A stretch of 64,000 nucleotides of DNA from Cognatiyoonia sediminum (GTDB taxonomy: Bacteria; Pseudomonadota; Alphaproteobacteria; Rhodobacterales; Rhodobacteraceae): assembly GCF_900129845.1 (NCBI RefSeq), contig NZ_FQXB01000001.1, forward strand, positions 1 through 64,000, in the 5' to 3' direction. Made by a program: the position numbers and the translations under genes. The notes under the pieces were generated by a model. It did not search any database and was not told the origin of the DNA. It saw only the letters and a list, made by a program, of their open reading frames with translations. Numbering within the stretch: position 1 is the stretch's first letter; each line of letters starts with the position of its first letter. Below, piece after piece: positions 1-7,548 of this stretch.

Positions 1-1
1 G

Positions 2-61
2 GCCCTGGAACTTCGATTGCTCAAAAAAAGCATGATCGCGGATGGGGAGCTCGAAGAATGA
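2..61 (+). CDS. IS3-family OrfA, C-terminal end only
   Basis: Only the last 19 codons are in the window, reading ALELRLLKKSMIADGELEE before the TGA at 59-61. The tail is rich in charge and Leu, as in the helical C-terminus of IS3 OrfA proteins. The TGA overlaps the ATG of orfB (ATGA). A run of seven A residues at 23-29 lies upstream of the stop, and the orfB register is open through it. A -1 ribosomal slip on the A-run would fuse OrfA and OrfB into the active transposase, as is known for IS3 elements. The frameshift itself is inferred. Confidence 0.65.
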   Translation, partial: ALELRLLKKSMIADGELEE

Positions 62-1038
62 GATACCCGGCATCCGAGAAGCTGGAGATCATCCGTCTCG
101 TTGAAGGCTCGCACCTTCCAACCAAGCGCACACTGGACAAGCTGGGGGTTCCCAGAACCACCTTTTATCGCTGGTATGATCGGTATTTGGCTGGCGGCCC
201 CAAGGCGCTTGAGGATCGCAGCCCTAGGCCATCCCGGGTCTGGAACCGTATTCCCGAACCGGTGCGCAAGAAGGTCAAAGACCTTGCCTTGGCGGAAAGC
301 GATCTGTCGCCGCGTGAGCTGGCTGTGCGTTTCACTGACACAGAAAAGTATTTTGTGTCAGAGGCTTCCGTCTATCGCATTCTCAAGTCCTACGACCTGA
401 TCACCAGTCCGGCCCATGTCGTTCTGTCCGCTGCTGATGAGTTCAAGGACAAGACCACGCGTCCCAACGAGCTCTGGCAGACGGGCTTCACGTACCTGAA
501 GGTCATCGGCTGGGGCTGGTTCTATCTCTCAACAATTCTCGATGATTACAGCCGATACATTATCGCCTGGAAGCTCTGCACGACGATGAAGACCGAAGAT
601 GTGACCGACACCCTCGACTTAGCGATGCAGGCATCGGGGTGTGACCAGGCAACGGTGCTGCACAAACCGCGCCTGCTCTCGGACAACGGATCGAGTTACA
701 TCTCTGGTGAACTGGCTGATTGGCTTGAAGATCAGAAGATGGATCACATCCGTGGCGCACCGTATCACCCGCAAACCCAAGGCAAGATCGAGCGATGGCA
801 CCAGACTCTGAAGAACCGGATCCTCTTGGAAAATTACTACCTGCCAGGCGACCTACGACAGCAGATCGACGCCTTCGTCGATCACTATAACCATCGTCGT
901 TACCACGAGAGCCTGCAAAACCTTACGCCTGCTGATGTCTACTTCGGGCGAGGCCAGACCATCCTAAAACAACGAGAAAGGATCAAACGAAAGACCATCG
1001 AAACGCGACGCTTGCTTCACAGCAAATCCGCCGCATAA
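58..1038 (+). CDS. IS3-family transposase OrfB, catalytic Asp replaced by Gly
   Basis: The 326-residue protein has an N-terminal helix-turn-helix region (residues 1-60, including TTFYRWYDRY), an HTH_21-like segment, and an rve/DDE integrase core from about residue 130 to 300. The second and third catalytic acids are visible: Asp209 in LLSDNGSS and Glu245 in GKIERW, separated by 35 residues as in the D-35-E signature. The first should be the Asp of a TDFTY-like motif, but here the codon is GGC, giving TGFTY with Gly143. One A-to-G change from GAC explains it. The rest of the frame is intact, so the loss looks recent. The protein probably cannot cut DNA on its own. Confidence 0.85.
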   Translation: MRYPASEKLEIIRLVEGSHLPTKRTLDKLGVPRTTFYRWYDRYLAGGPKALEDRSPRPSRVWNRIPEPVRKKVKDLALAESDLSPRELAVRFTDTEKYFVSEASVYRILKSYDLITSPAHVVLSAADEFKDKTTRPNELWQTGFTYLKVIGWGWFYLSTILDDYSRYIIAWKLCTTMKTEDVTDTLDLAMQASGCDQATVLHKPRLLSDNGSSYISGELADWLEDQKMDHIRGAPYHPQTQGKIERWHQTLKNRILLENYYLPGDLRQQIDAFVDHYNHRRYHESLQNLTPADVYFGRGQTILKQRERIKRKTIETRRLLHSKSAA

Positions 1039-1243
1039 TTAAACCAACGAGATGAGCCTGACCCTCTCTTAGCTCAAGCGCCCATCTGTTCCAAAATCCC
1101 TGACGACGGACACAACCACGCTTTCTTCTTCTGACCAAGCACCGGCACCTCCAATTTCTCACAGGTCCAGTTGGCCTTTTGTGCTATTAGAGACTTTTCT
1201 ACAGAGCAAAGCGCTCGCTCAGATCATTGAAAGGAGCATTGGG

Positions 1244-3082
1244 ATGGAAAAGCAGGTATTTGGCTGCACGTGCTGCAACGGATTTTATAGCGAATTTCTA
1301 AAGCACAGCTTTGAAGGGTCGCAGTTCGACAGCGATGGAAGGCGAAAAGGCGGTTGGTCGTGTAGCGGGGCGGCGGAATGGCTGGCTTTGCAGAACGATG
1401 ATCTGCCGACTGGTCATGTGGCTGAGGCAATTTGGGGTTCTGATGAAGCGCCTGAAGCCACGACGACAACCACAGTTTTTCTGAATGGCACAGTTCTGAC
1501 GGTTGATGCTGAGTTCTCCCAAGCAGAGGCAATCGCAATTCAGAACGAAAAGATCTTGGCGGTTGGTACGGAGGCCGATGTGCGCGCTGCCGCCAGTGAG
1601 GAGGCCACCATTATTGATCTGGACGGCAAAGTTCTTTTGCCTGGCTTCGTGGAGGCGCATACTCATGTGGTTGCGGGTTCGATCGTGGACGCGCTGATGG
1701 AATATGTCGGCATGGCGCGCTTTCAATCGACCGCGGAAGTCTTGGACCTTATCGCCAAACGCGCAGAAGCCGCGCATCCGGGCCAATGGCTGACGTTTCG
1801 AAATTTTGATCCCGCTGTTCAGGACGGCCCAAAAGAACTGACTTTTGCGGAGCTTGATGCGATCCCTACTGAGAACCCGATTATGATCCTGAATGCTTCG
1901 GGGCATTTAGCTTACGCCAATAGCGCTGCCTTCGCGATGGCGGGGATTGATGACAGCGTCGAAGATCCGCCGGGCGGGGAATACGGGCGTGATCAATTTG
2001 GGCGCTTGAACGGTGTCATGCGCAACAACGTTTCTTTCACGCCTGTCGCAAACGCCAATCCTGCAATGGCGGAAGTTGATCCCGTGAATGGCTTGATTGC
2101 GCTCCTGTCGAAATGGAGTGCGGTTGGTCTCACGACGGTCTCAGAGCTCGCACTTGGGGGTCTTACACAATCGCCCAAGGATGCCGAAGTGATGCTCGGC
2201 GCTGCCGCGACGGGTCAGCTAACGGCGCGCATTCGGGGGTATGCCTTCTACACTGTGGGCACTGAGGCTTGGGACGCAGCCGGCGTTGTGCCGGGCACGG
2301 GAAATGCTATTGCGCGGGTGGCGGGCTACAAACTGGTCGCGGATGGCTCCAATCAGGGCTTCACCGGTCTACAGCGCGAACCCTATTTGAACACTGATGA
2401 CTATGGCATGGCCTATATGAGCCCAGAAGAACTTACGGCGACGGCAATCGACCGCGCGTCAAAGGGTTGGCAAATCGCGGTTCATGGGAACGGGGATGCC
2501 GCAATCGACAACATTTTGGATGCCTGCGACGCGATGCAAGAGGCGGGGATCGATTTGGAGCAAGTTCGCATCCGGATTGAGCATTGTTCGATTCTGCATG
2601 ATGAACAGGTTGCGCGCATGAAAGACCTCAAAGTGTCGGCGAGTTTCCTGATCGGACATGTCTACTATTGGGGCGTGGCGATGCGCGACATCGTTTTTGG
2701 GGAAGAGAAAGCCCAACTCCTTGATCGCTGCAAAAGTGCGGAGGAGGCTGGGATCGGGTTTTCGCTTCACTCTGACTTCATGGTCACGGATCCCGTCCCG
2801 TTGCATATGATGGAAATCGCGGTCACGCGTCGCACGTGGAAAGAGCCTGACTATGTCCTTGCCCCGACAGAGCGGGTGTCGATCGAAAGTGCGATACGTG
2901 CGATGACCTATGAAGCGGCGTGGCAGCTCAACTCCGAGCATGAGATCGGGTCATTGGAAGTTGGGAAGTTTGCGGATCTGGTTATCTTGGACGCTGACCC
3001 CCGCACCGTCGAACCAGATCAGATCAAATCCATCAAGGTGCTAGAGACCTGGATGAATGGACGTCAAGTCTATGCAGCTTGA
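1244..3082 (+). CDS. YtcJ-like amidohydrolase with Cys-rich N-terminal extension
   Basis: This is a metal-dependent amidohydrolase of the YtcJ/amidohydrolase_3 group (TIM barrel). Visible ligands are the HTH motif in EAHTHVVAG, His in VHGNGDAAID, His in IEHCSILHD and the Asp in SLHSDFMVTDP. The open frame extends to a GTG at 1181, but the ATG at 1244 has a strong AAGGAG seven bases upstream and gives 612 residues. The first 75 residues are unusual: a CTCC motif near residue 8, another Cys in WSCSGAAEW, then a short linker before the barrel-associated strand VFLNGTVLTVDAE. Substrate cannot be predicted. No operon partner is visible, and the gene follows the IS element by about 130 bp. Family 0.9; start 0.85. 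Confidence 0.88.
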   Translation: MEKQVFGCTCCNGFYSEFLKHSFEGSQFDSDGRRKGGWSCSGAAEWLALQNDDLPTGHVAEAIWGSDEAPEATTTTTVFLNGTVLTVDAEFSQAEAIAIQNEKILAVGTEADVRAAASEEATIIDLDGKVLLPGFVEAHTHVVAGSIVDALMEYVGMARFQSTAEVLDLIAKRAEAAHPGQWLTFRNFDPAVQDGPKELTFAELDAIPTENPIMILNASGHLAYANSAAFAMAGIDDSVEDPPGGEYGRDQFGRLNGVMRNNVSFTPVANANPAMAEVDPVNGLIALLSKWSAVGLTTVSELALGGLTQSPKDAEVMLGAAATGQLTARIRGYAFYTVGTEAWDAAGVVPGTGNAIARVAGYKLVADGSNQGFTGLQREPYLNTDDYGMAYMSPEELTATAIDRASKGWQIAVHGNGDAAIDNILDACDAMQEAGIDLEQVRIRIEHCSILHDEQVARMKDLKVSASFLIGHVYYWGVAMRDIVFGEEKAQLLDRCKSAEEAGIGFSLHSDFMVTDPVPLHMMEIAVTRRTWKEPDYVLAPTERVSIESAIRAMTYEAAWQLNSEHEIGSLEVGKFADLVILDADPRTVEPDQIKSIKVLETWMNGRQVYAA

Positions 3083-3278
3083 GTCACTGTTTGGCTCAAT
3101 GAAGTTATTGAATTATTTAGAAAGTTCGCATCCATAGGAACGTTACCGTTTGCGAATTAACCTATAGTTGTGCCATACCTTTAAATGTTCAGAATGGCTC
3201 CGAACGTGGTGATCGTATCTCTCTTCTGTGCCTCATAGACTGATCGAACAGTACGAACCCTGGGAGCGAGGCTGCTGA

Positions 3279-3962
3279 GTGCGCGTTGCGAGCTATAACA
3301 TCCGAAAAGCCGTCGGTCTGGATTGGCGCCGCGATCCTGAGAGGATAGTCGATGTCCTGGCAGAGATCGATGCGGATGTCGTCGTTTTGCAAGAGGCAGA
3401 TAAGCGAATTGGCGGTCGGCAAGGTGTTCTGCCGTTAGAGCAGGTTGAGCGGGATCTTGGGATGATCTTGTGCGAAACCTCTGTCCGACCACTTAGTCAC
3501 GGTTGGCATGGGAACGCCATTTTCGCGAAGCGAGCACTTTCCGACTATACGACAGATCGCATTGATGTTCCGTCAATTGAACCCAGAGGCGCTGTCGCCG
3601 CACATTTTCATAAGCCCAACGTGGAAGTTTTGGGCGTACATCTTGGGCTAACAGCTGGTACGCGCCAGCTTCAGATGGCGACGTTAAATGATGTTCTCAA
3701 AACGAGAAAACACCCCGTTTTGATTGCGGGGGACTTCAATGAATGGAATAGAAAGCTCTTGCAGTTTCCAAACGCGGCTTCCATCGTGTTTCCGGGTCTA
3801 AGCTTTCATGCCGCTCGGCCAGTGTCAGCCTTAGACCTTTTTGTAATGACCAAAGGACTACGCGCCATCTCCAGCCGAGTGCATTTTTCAGAACTCGCCA
3901 GACGCGCATCAGATCACCTGCCGATCGTGATCGACCTAGAAATAACAGGGGACAATCCATGA
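3279..3962 (+). CDS. Endonuclease/exonuclease/phosphatase-fold protein
   Basis: The 227-residue protein has the EEP (DNase I-like) fold: MRVASYNIRKAVG at the N-terminus, the metal-binding Glu in VVVLQEAD, GDFNEW in the middle and the terminal SDHLPI motif with catalytic Asp-His. It starts with GTG, preceded by GGGAGCGAGG at good spacing. No signal peptide is seen. Its TGA overlaps the ATG of the cardiolipin synthase gene by four bases, so the two are translationally coupled. This pairing suggests a role near membrane phospholipids, as EEP proteins include phosphodiesterases as well as nucleases. The actual substrate is unknown. Confidence 0.88.
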   Translation: MRVASYNIRKAVGLDWRRDPERIVDVLAEIDADVVVLQEADKRIGGRQGVLPLEQVERDLGMILCETSVRPLSHGWHGNAIFAKRALSDYTTDRIDVPSIEPRGAVAAHFHKPNVEVLGVHLGLTAGTRQLQMATLNDVLKTRKHPVLIAGDFNEWNRKLLQFPNAASIVFPGLSFHAARPVSALDLFVMTKGLRAISSRVHFSELARRASDHLPIVIDLEITGDNP

Positions 3963-5395
3963 CGGCGCTTATTCTGCTTTCTTTGCATATCTTGATATTG
4001 GTGACCTTTACGACCCGAATTCTTCTTAGGGACGACCTGTCGCCACAAGCACGATTGGCATGGTTCGTTGTGCTGATGGTTTTGCCATATACTGGTTTTC
4101 TCATCTACTTTCTGTTTGGCGAAATTGATCTTGGAAACAAAGCCAATACCCGACATGAAATGACATTTGGCCTCATCCGAGAGCGCGCAGGCTCTCTTAT
4201 GGGCGCGCCAGAGAACACCGACCGCATGATCGACCTGACATATAGGCCTGCGTTCCGATATGCGGCCTCGATCAATGGCTTCCATCCTGTTGATGGGAAT
4301 AAAGCTGAATTGATGGCAGATGCTGCCGAAACCACCGCCCGTTTGATCGCCGATATTGATGCGGCTGAGAACTATGTTCACGTGCTCTATTATATTTGGC
4401 TGGACGACACGACGGGTGTGGATGTCGCTCAGGCGCTGATCCGTGCGACGAAGCGTGGCGTTGTGTGCCGCGCTATGGCAGATGGGCTTGGTTCAAGGGC
4501 GTTTATCAAATCTCCGCATTGGCAGGCCATGAAAGACGCAGGCGTGAAAATGGCCGTTGCGTTGCCGCTGGATCAGCCGGTACGCGCTCTTTTGACCAGT
4601 CGGATCGACCTGCGGAACCACCGCAAAATTACGGTAATCGATAGCAAAGTTACCTATTGTGGCAGCAGCAACTGCGCTGATCCTGAATTTCGCGTTAAGC
4701 CAAAATATGCGCCTTGGATCGACATTATGCTTCGGTTTGAAGGGCCAATCGTTGCGCAGAATGAGTTGTTGTTCTTGAGTGATTGGTTTCAAGCCACCGA
4801 CGAAAACCTTGATGATTTCATGCTGACGGCGACGTCCATCGAAGGTGGCTTCCCCGCCCAGATCATGGGCGACGGCCCGACAGAGCGAAAAGGGGCCACG
4901 CCGCAACTCTTTGCAAACCTCATTGCCTGTGCACGGCGTGAAATCACGCTTACGACGCCCTATTTTGTGCCGGATGCCACGGTGCTTGAGGCGCTTTGCT
5001 CTGCGGCACACCGAGGTGTGGATGTGACACTTGTTTTCCCGAAGAACAACGACAGTTGGATCGTGGCGGCGGCGAGTAGGAGCTATTACCGTAAATTGCT
5101 TCAAGCCGGCTGTCATATCTTTGAGTACAAGCCGGGCTTGCTGCATGCGAAGACCCTGACCGTTGATGACAAGGTCTCTCTGATTGGGTCATCCAATCTG
5201 GATATTCGCAGCTTTGATCTGAACTACGAAAACAATCTCATGCTTCAGGACGATGAGGTGACAGGCGGTATCTGCGACAGACAAATGGCCTACATTGAGG
5301 ACTCGGACCCGTTGTATCTACAGGATGTTCTGGATTGGCCATACCGCAAGCGTATCTGGAACAACGTCATCGCAACGATCGGGCCCATCCTATAG
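3959..5395 (+). CDS. cls: Cardiolipin synthase / phospholipase D family protein
   Basis: The protein has 478 residues, the usual size of a bacterial cardiolipin synthase. Two transmembrane segments lie at about residues 3-20 and 33-52 (ending FLIYFLFGEIDLG), followed by two PLD domains. Both HKD motifs are intact: HRKITVID near residue 221 and HAKTLTVDD near residue 396, each followed by the GSSN element. The reaction would be condensation of two phosphatidylglycerols to cardiolipin and glycerol at the inner membrane. The ATG overlaps the TGA of the EEP gene. A clear hairpin terminator follows the stop. A second, differently built PLD protein lies at 7549. Confidence 0.92.
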   Translation: MTALILLSLHILILVTFTTRILLRDDLSPQARLAWFVVLMVLPYTGFLIYFLFGEIDLGNKANTRHEMTFGLIRERAGSLMGAPENTDRMIDLTYRPAFRYAASINGFHPVDGNKAELMADAAETTARLIADIDAAENYVHVLYYIWLDDTTGVDVAQALIRATKRGVVCRAMADGLGSRAFIKSPHWQAMKDAGVKMAVALPLDQPVRALLTSRIDLRNHRKITVIDSKVTYCGSSNCADPEFRVKPKYAPWIDIMLRFEGPIVAQNELLFLSDWFQATDENLDDFMLTATSIEGGFPAQIMGDGPTERKGATPQLFANLIACARREITLTTPYFVPDATVLEALCSAAHRGVDVTLVFPKNNDSWIVAAASRSYYRKLLQAGCHIFEYKPGLLHAKTLTVDDKVSLIGSSNLDIRSFDLNYENNLMLQDDEVTGGICDRQMAYIEDSDPLYLQDVLDWPYRKRIWNNVIATIGPIL

Positions 5396-5405
5396 CCTAA
5401 AGAGA

Positions 5406-5448
5406 AGCGCCTCGGAGTGTTTCTGCTCCGAAGCGCTCATTGATTTTT
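5406..5448 (+). terminator. Intrinsic terminator behind the cardiolipin synthase gene
   Basis: An 11-pair stem with one C-A mismatch (5406-5417 against 5426-5437, eight-base loop) is followed by ATTGATTTTTT. It sits 10 bases behind the stop codon and closes the nuclease-fold/cardiolipin synthase operon. Confidence 0.85.
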
Positions 5449-5497
5449 TGCGAAAGCAGCGCTTCTTGGAATCGCTGCAAACAATATTTCGTTGACC

Positions 5498-6016
5498 CTA
5501 GGCCGCTGCTTCGTCTTCTCCGCGACCCAAGAACATCATCGCTACACCGCTGGAGATCAGCTCAACTGAGAGCAGGATACCAAGCAAGCTGACGGCGGAT
5601 GCTGGGTAGTTAGCGAGGATCATGAACGCCAAGATGACGGAGATGATGCCTGACAGGAGCATCGGCCAGAACATGGGCGTACCGCGCATGCCGAAAGACA
5701 TAAAGAATTTCACGAGGCCGCTCGCCCCGAACAGAATGCCGATGACAAATGTAAGCGCTAGAACGCCAGCAAGCGGATTGCTCAAAAGCGAAATACCGAC
5801 GAACACATTGACGACAACAAGCAGAAGCGCCCAGATACGTTGACCCCAAGTGTCAACTTTGAAGATCGCGACCACTTGAATTACGGCTGCGATGAGGAAC
5901 ATCCAGCCGAGCATCAGCTCAACTGCGATGGTTGCCCGGAATGGATTCAGCAAGGCGATGATACCAAAGACAATCATCAGCACACCGATAGCTGGCCAGA
6001 CTATGGATGGTTTCAT
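5498..6016 (-). CDS. HdeD-like (DUF308) membrane protein
   Basis: The 172-residue protein is almost entirely hydrophobic with six predicted membrane segments. It shows the short repeat pattern of DUF308/HdeD proteins (GVLMIVFGIIALLNP, then LSGIISVILAFMILANYP). HdeD of Escherichia coli is an inner-membrane acid-resistance protein, but most homologues have no assigned function. AAGGAG lies seven bases before the ATG. The gene stands alone, tail-to-tail with the cardiolipin synthase operon. The C-terminal GRGEDEAAA is polar and probably cytoplasmic. Confidence 0.85.
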   Translation of the reverse strand: MKPSIVWPAIGVLMIVFGIIALLNPFRATIAVELMLGWMFLIAAVIQVVAIFKVDTWGQRIWALLLVVVNVFVGISLLSNPLAGVLALTFVIGILFGASGLVKFFMSFGMRGTPMFWPMLLSGIISVILAFMILANYPASAVSLLGILLSVELISSGVAMMFLGRGEDEAAA

Positions 6017-6278
6017 GGATTTTCTCCTTAATTATTGTCGATCGCCGATCCACATGTTCGCGCGACCAAAACTCCATGGGGCGACCCTATCACAGCTTTG
6101 TGAGGTCACGACAACAACTTATTATTGAAATTCAGATACTTGGCAAGTTTTCAGGGTAGTGTGATTTATTTGTTAGGTTGAATAGTAGGGGTATCGCTCG
6201 CGTTAATCGCGAACACTCGTTCGCAATTTTTAGCGTGCGGCAATCGTCGAACCCTAAATCTGTGAAAAAATTCCGAAT

Positions 6279-7349
6279 TTAGTCATCGTCAAAAGGAACG
6301 AGAGACCAGCGGTTTTCGCTGATTTGTTTCAAATTTGGTCGATCCGCCGCACCCAAGCTTTGCGTTAACAGCAAGTTCAAATCAGTGCCGACTTCATCTG
6401 AATAGAGGTGATACAAGTGTCCGCTGGGGGAACTGTTGTCTAAATCGTCGGTCTCAATGATCTCGACGCCTTCCAGAAGGGCAACATCATTGCCGCTTTC
6501 GCCAAGGCGTTCATACCCATGCAGTTGCCGAGACAAACCTAATGGGCGGTCATTTGGTGCTGTGTAGATTGTTATCCGATTTGCGAGCCCGATGACGCGG
6601 GGCAGCAATTTTCGGAAAATCTCAAAATCAATATCGGGGGCAAGAAGGACAACGTTGTCGGCCTGAACTTGCGGGTCCAAGTTCGACAGGTGGTACAATG
6701 ACAAGAACAGTCCGCGCGTTCCAAGGCTGTGACCGACTAGGTTGTACTGGTCTTCGCCAAACTCTTCCTGCATCTCCAGAATTGTCTCAGCGAGATCTGG
6801 GACACTCCAATACATGTCCACCTCATCCCGAGCGTAGTTCAGTAGATTGCCGTCCGACGGCCAACTGAACCACATAAATGCGCCTTCGGTCGCTGTGTTC
6901 TGTGTGAACGATGCGGCGCGTCGGCACCCTTTTTCAAAACCGATGAAGAAGCCGTGAACATAGAGATTGGGCGCCCGTCCGTTGGCTGTATCTTTGAGTT
7001 CGGCCCACAGTGCGTCGCGAGGGACTTCTTCGATCGCTTCGACGCTTAGGATCTCTTCTGGAATCCGGATTGGTGAGATTTCGGCAGCAGTCGAAAGAAA
7101 ATCAAAACCCCGAATGTCCACAAGACACCGACCCGAACTCATTTCGCTGCGGTCTTGGCCATAATAGTCGTCGAGGTCATCAGAGCCTGTCCGGTCCCTT
7201 AGTGTGATGTAAGGAATAACAACGTCAGCTTGGGTTGTTTGTGCCGACGGTTGGGACGGAACGATTGAAACCGCGATAGAAACGAAACAAGAAAAGGCTA
7301 GGACGCCGAACCAATTGGCGACGAAAATTCTCAAAGGCAATGCAGTCAT
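6279..7349 (-). CDS. Exported alpha/beta hydrolase, DUF900 family
   Basis: The nucleophile elbow GHSLGTRG and the family elements LYVHGFFIGFEKGC and FSWPSDGNLLNYARDE identify a DUF900-type alpha/beta hydrolase, a family whose substrates are unknown. Acid and His candidates follow in the C-terminal third (YTAPNDRPLGL and HLYHLYSDE). The frame opens at 7433, but the ATG at 7349 begins a convincing signal peptide (hydrophobic stretch FGVLAFSCFVSIAVSIV, then PSAQ) and has GGGAG eleven bases upstream, giving 356 residues. The product is probably periplasmic or outer-membrane associated. It is transcribed away from the PLD gene at 7549. The 262 bases downstream of the stop hold only a small 6-bp hairpin near 6209-6224. 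Confidence 0.82.
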   Translation of the reverse strand: MTALPLRIFVANWFGVLAFSCFVSIAVSIVPSQPSAQTTQADVVIPYITLRDRTGSDDLDDYYGQDRSEMSSGRCLVDIRGFDFLSTAAEISPIRIPEEILSVEAIEEVPRDALWAELKDTANGRAPNLYVHGFFIGFEKGCRRAASFTQNTATEGAFMWFSWPSDGNLLNYARDEVDMYWSVPDLAETILEMQEEFGEDQYNLVGHSLGTRGLFLSLYHLSNLDPQVQADNVVLLAPDIDFEIFRKLLPRVIGLANRITIYTAPNDRPLGLSRQLHGYERLGESGNDVALLEGVEIIETDDLDNSSPSGHLYHLYSDEVGTDLNLLLTQSLGAADRPNLKQISENRWSLVPFDDD

Positions 7350-7548
7350 AAAATGATGGGCTCCCGCACTCATAAGTAGAATATTGTGTTGATGAATCGT
7401 GGCATTATTGAAAAATCTACATCGGACTCGCAAAAAAAGTCATGCGAATTCTATCAGCTACGCTTAGAGTTGTGATTAATACGAATGAAAACACACTTGT
7501 CGAAGTCTTTGGTGCAGATCGCATCGCTGGGCGGCAGGGGAGGGACAC

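Larger units (their letters stand above)
1..1112 (+). mobile_element. IS3-family insertion sequence, 3' portion
   Basis: The window opens inside an insertion sequence. The end of a short first frame runs into a DDE transposase frame in the -1 register, the classic IS3-family orfA/orfB layout. The left end is outside the window. The right end is inferred at about 1112, where the outward-reading sequence begins TGTCCGTCGTCAGGGATTTT, as expected for an IS3-type terminal repeat starting with TG. The partner repeat and target duplication cannot be checked. The transposase has lost its first catalytic Asp, so this copy may be immobile. Confidence 0.7.

Noticed and set aside
3140-3170. GGAAC element as an extracytoplasmic sigma promoter before the nuclease-fold gene
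   Set aside because: No suitable CGTT at 16-17 bases; the match is only to one half.
6209-6224. Hairpin GCGAAC/GTTCGC followed by AATTTTT
   Set aside because: It would terminate a plus-strand transcript, but no plus-strand gene ends there; probably chance.
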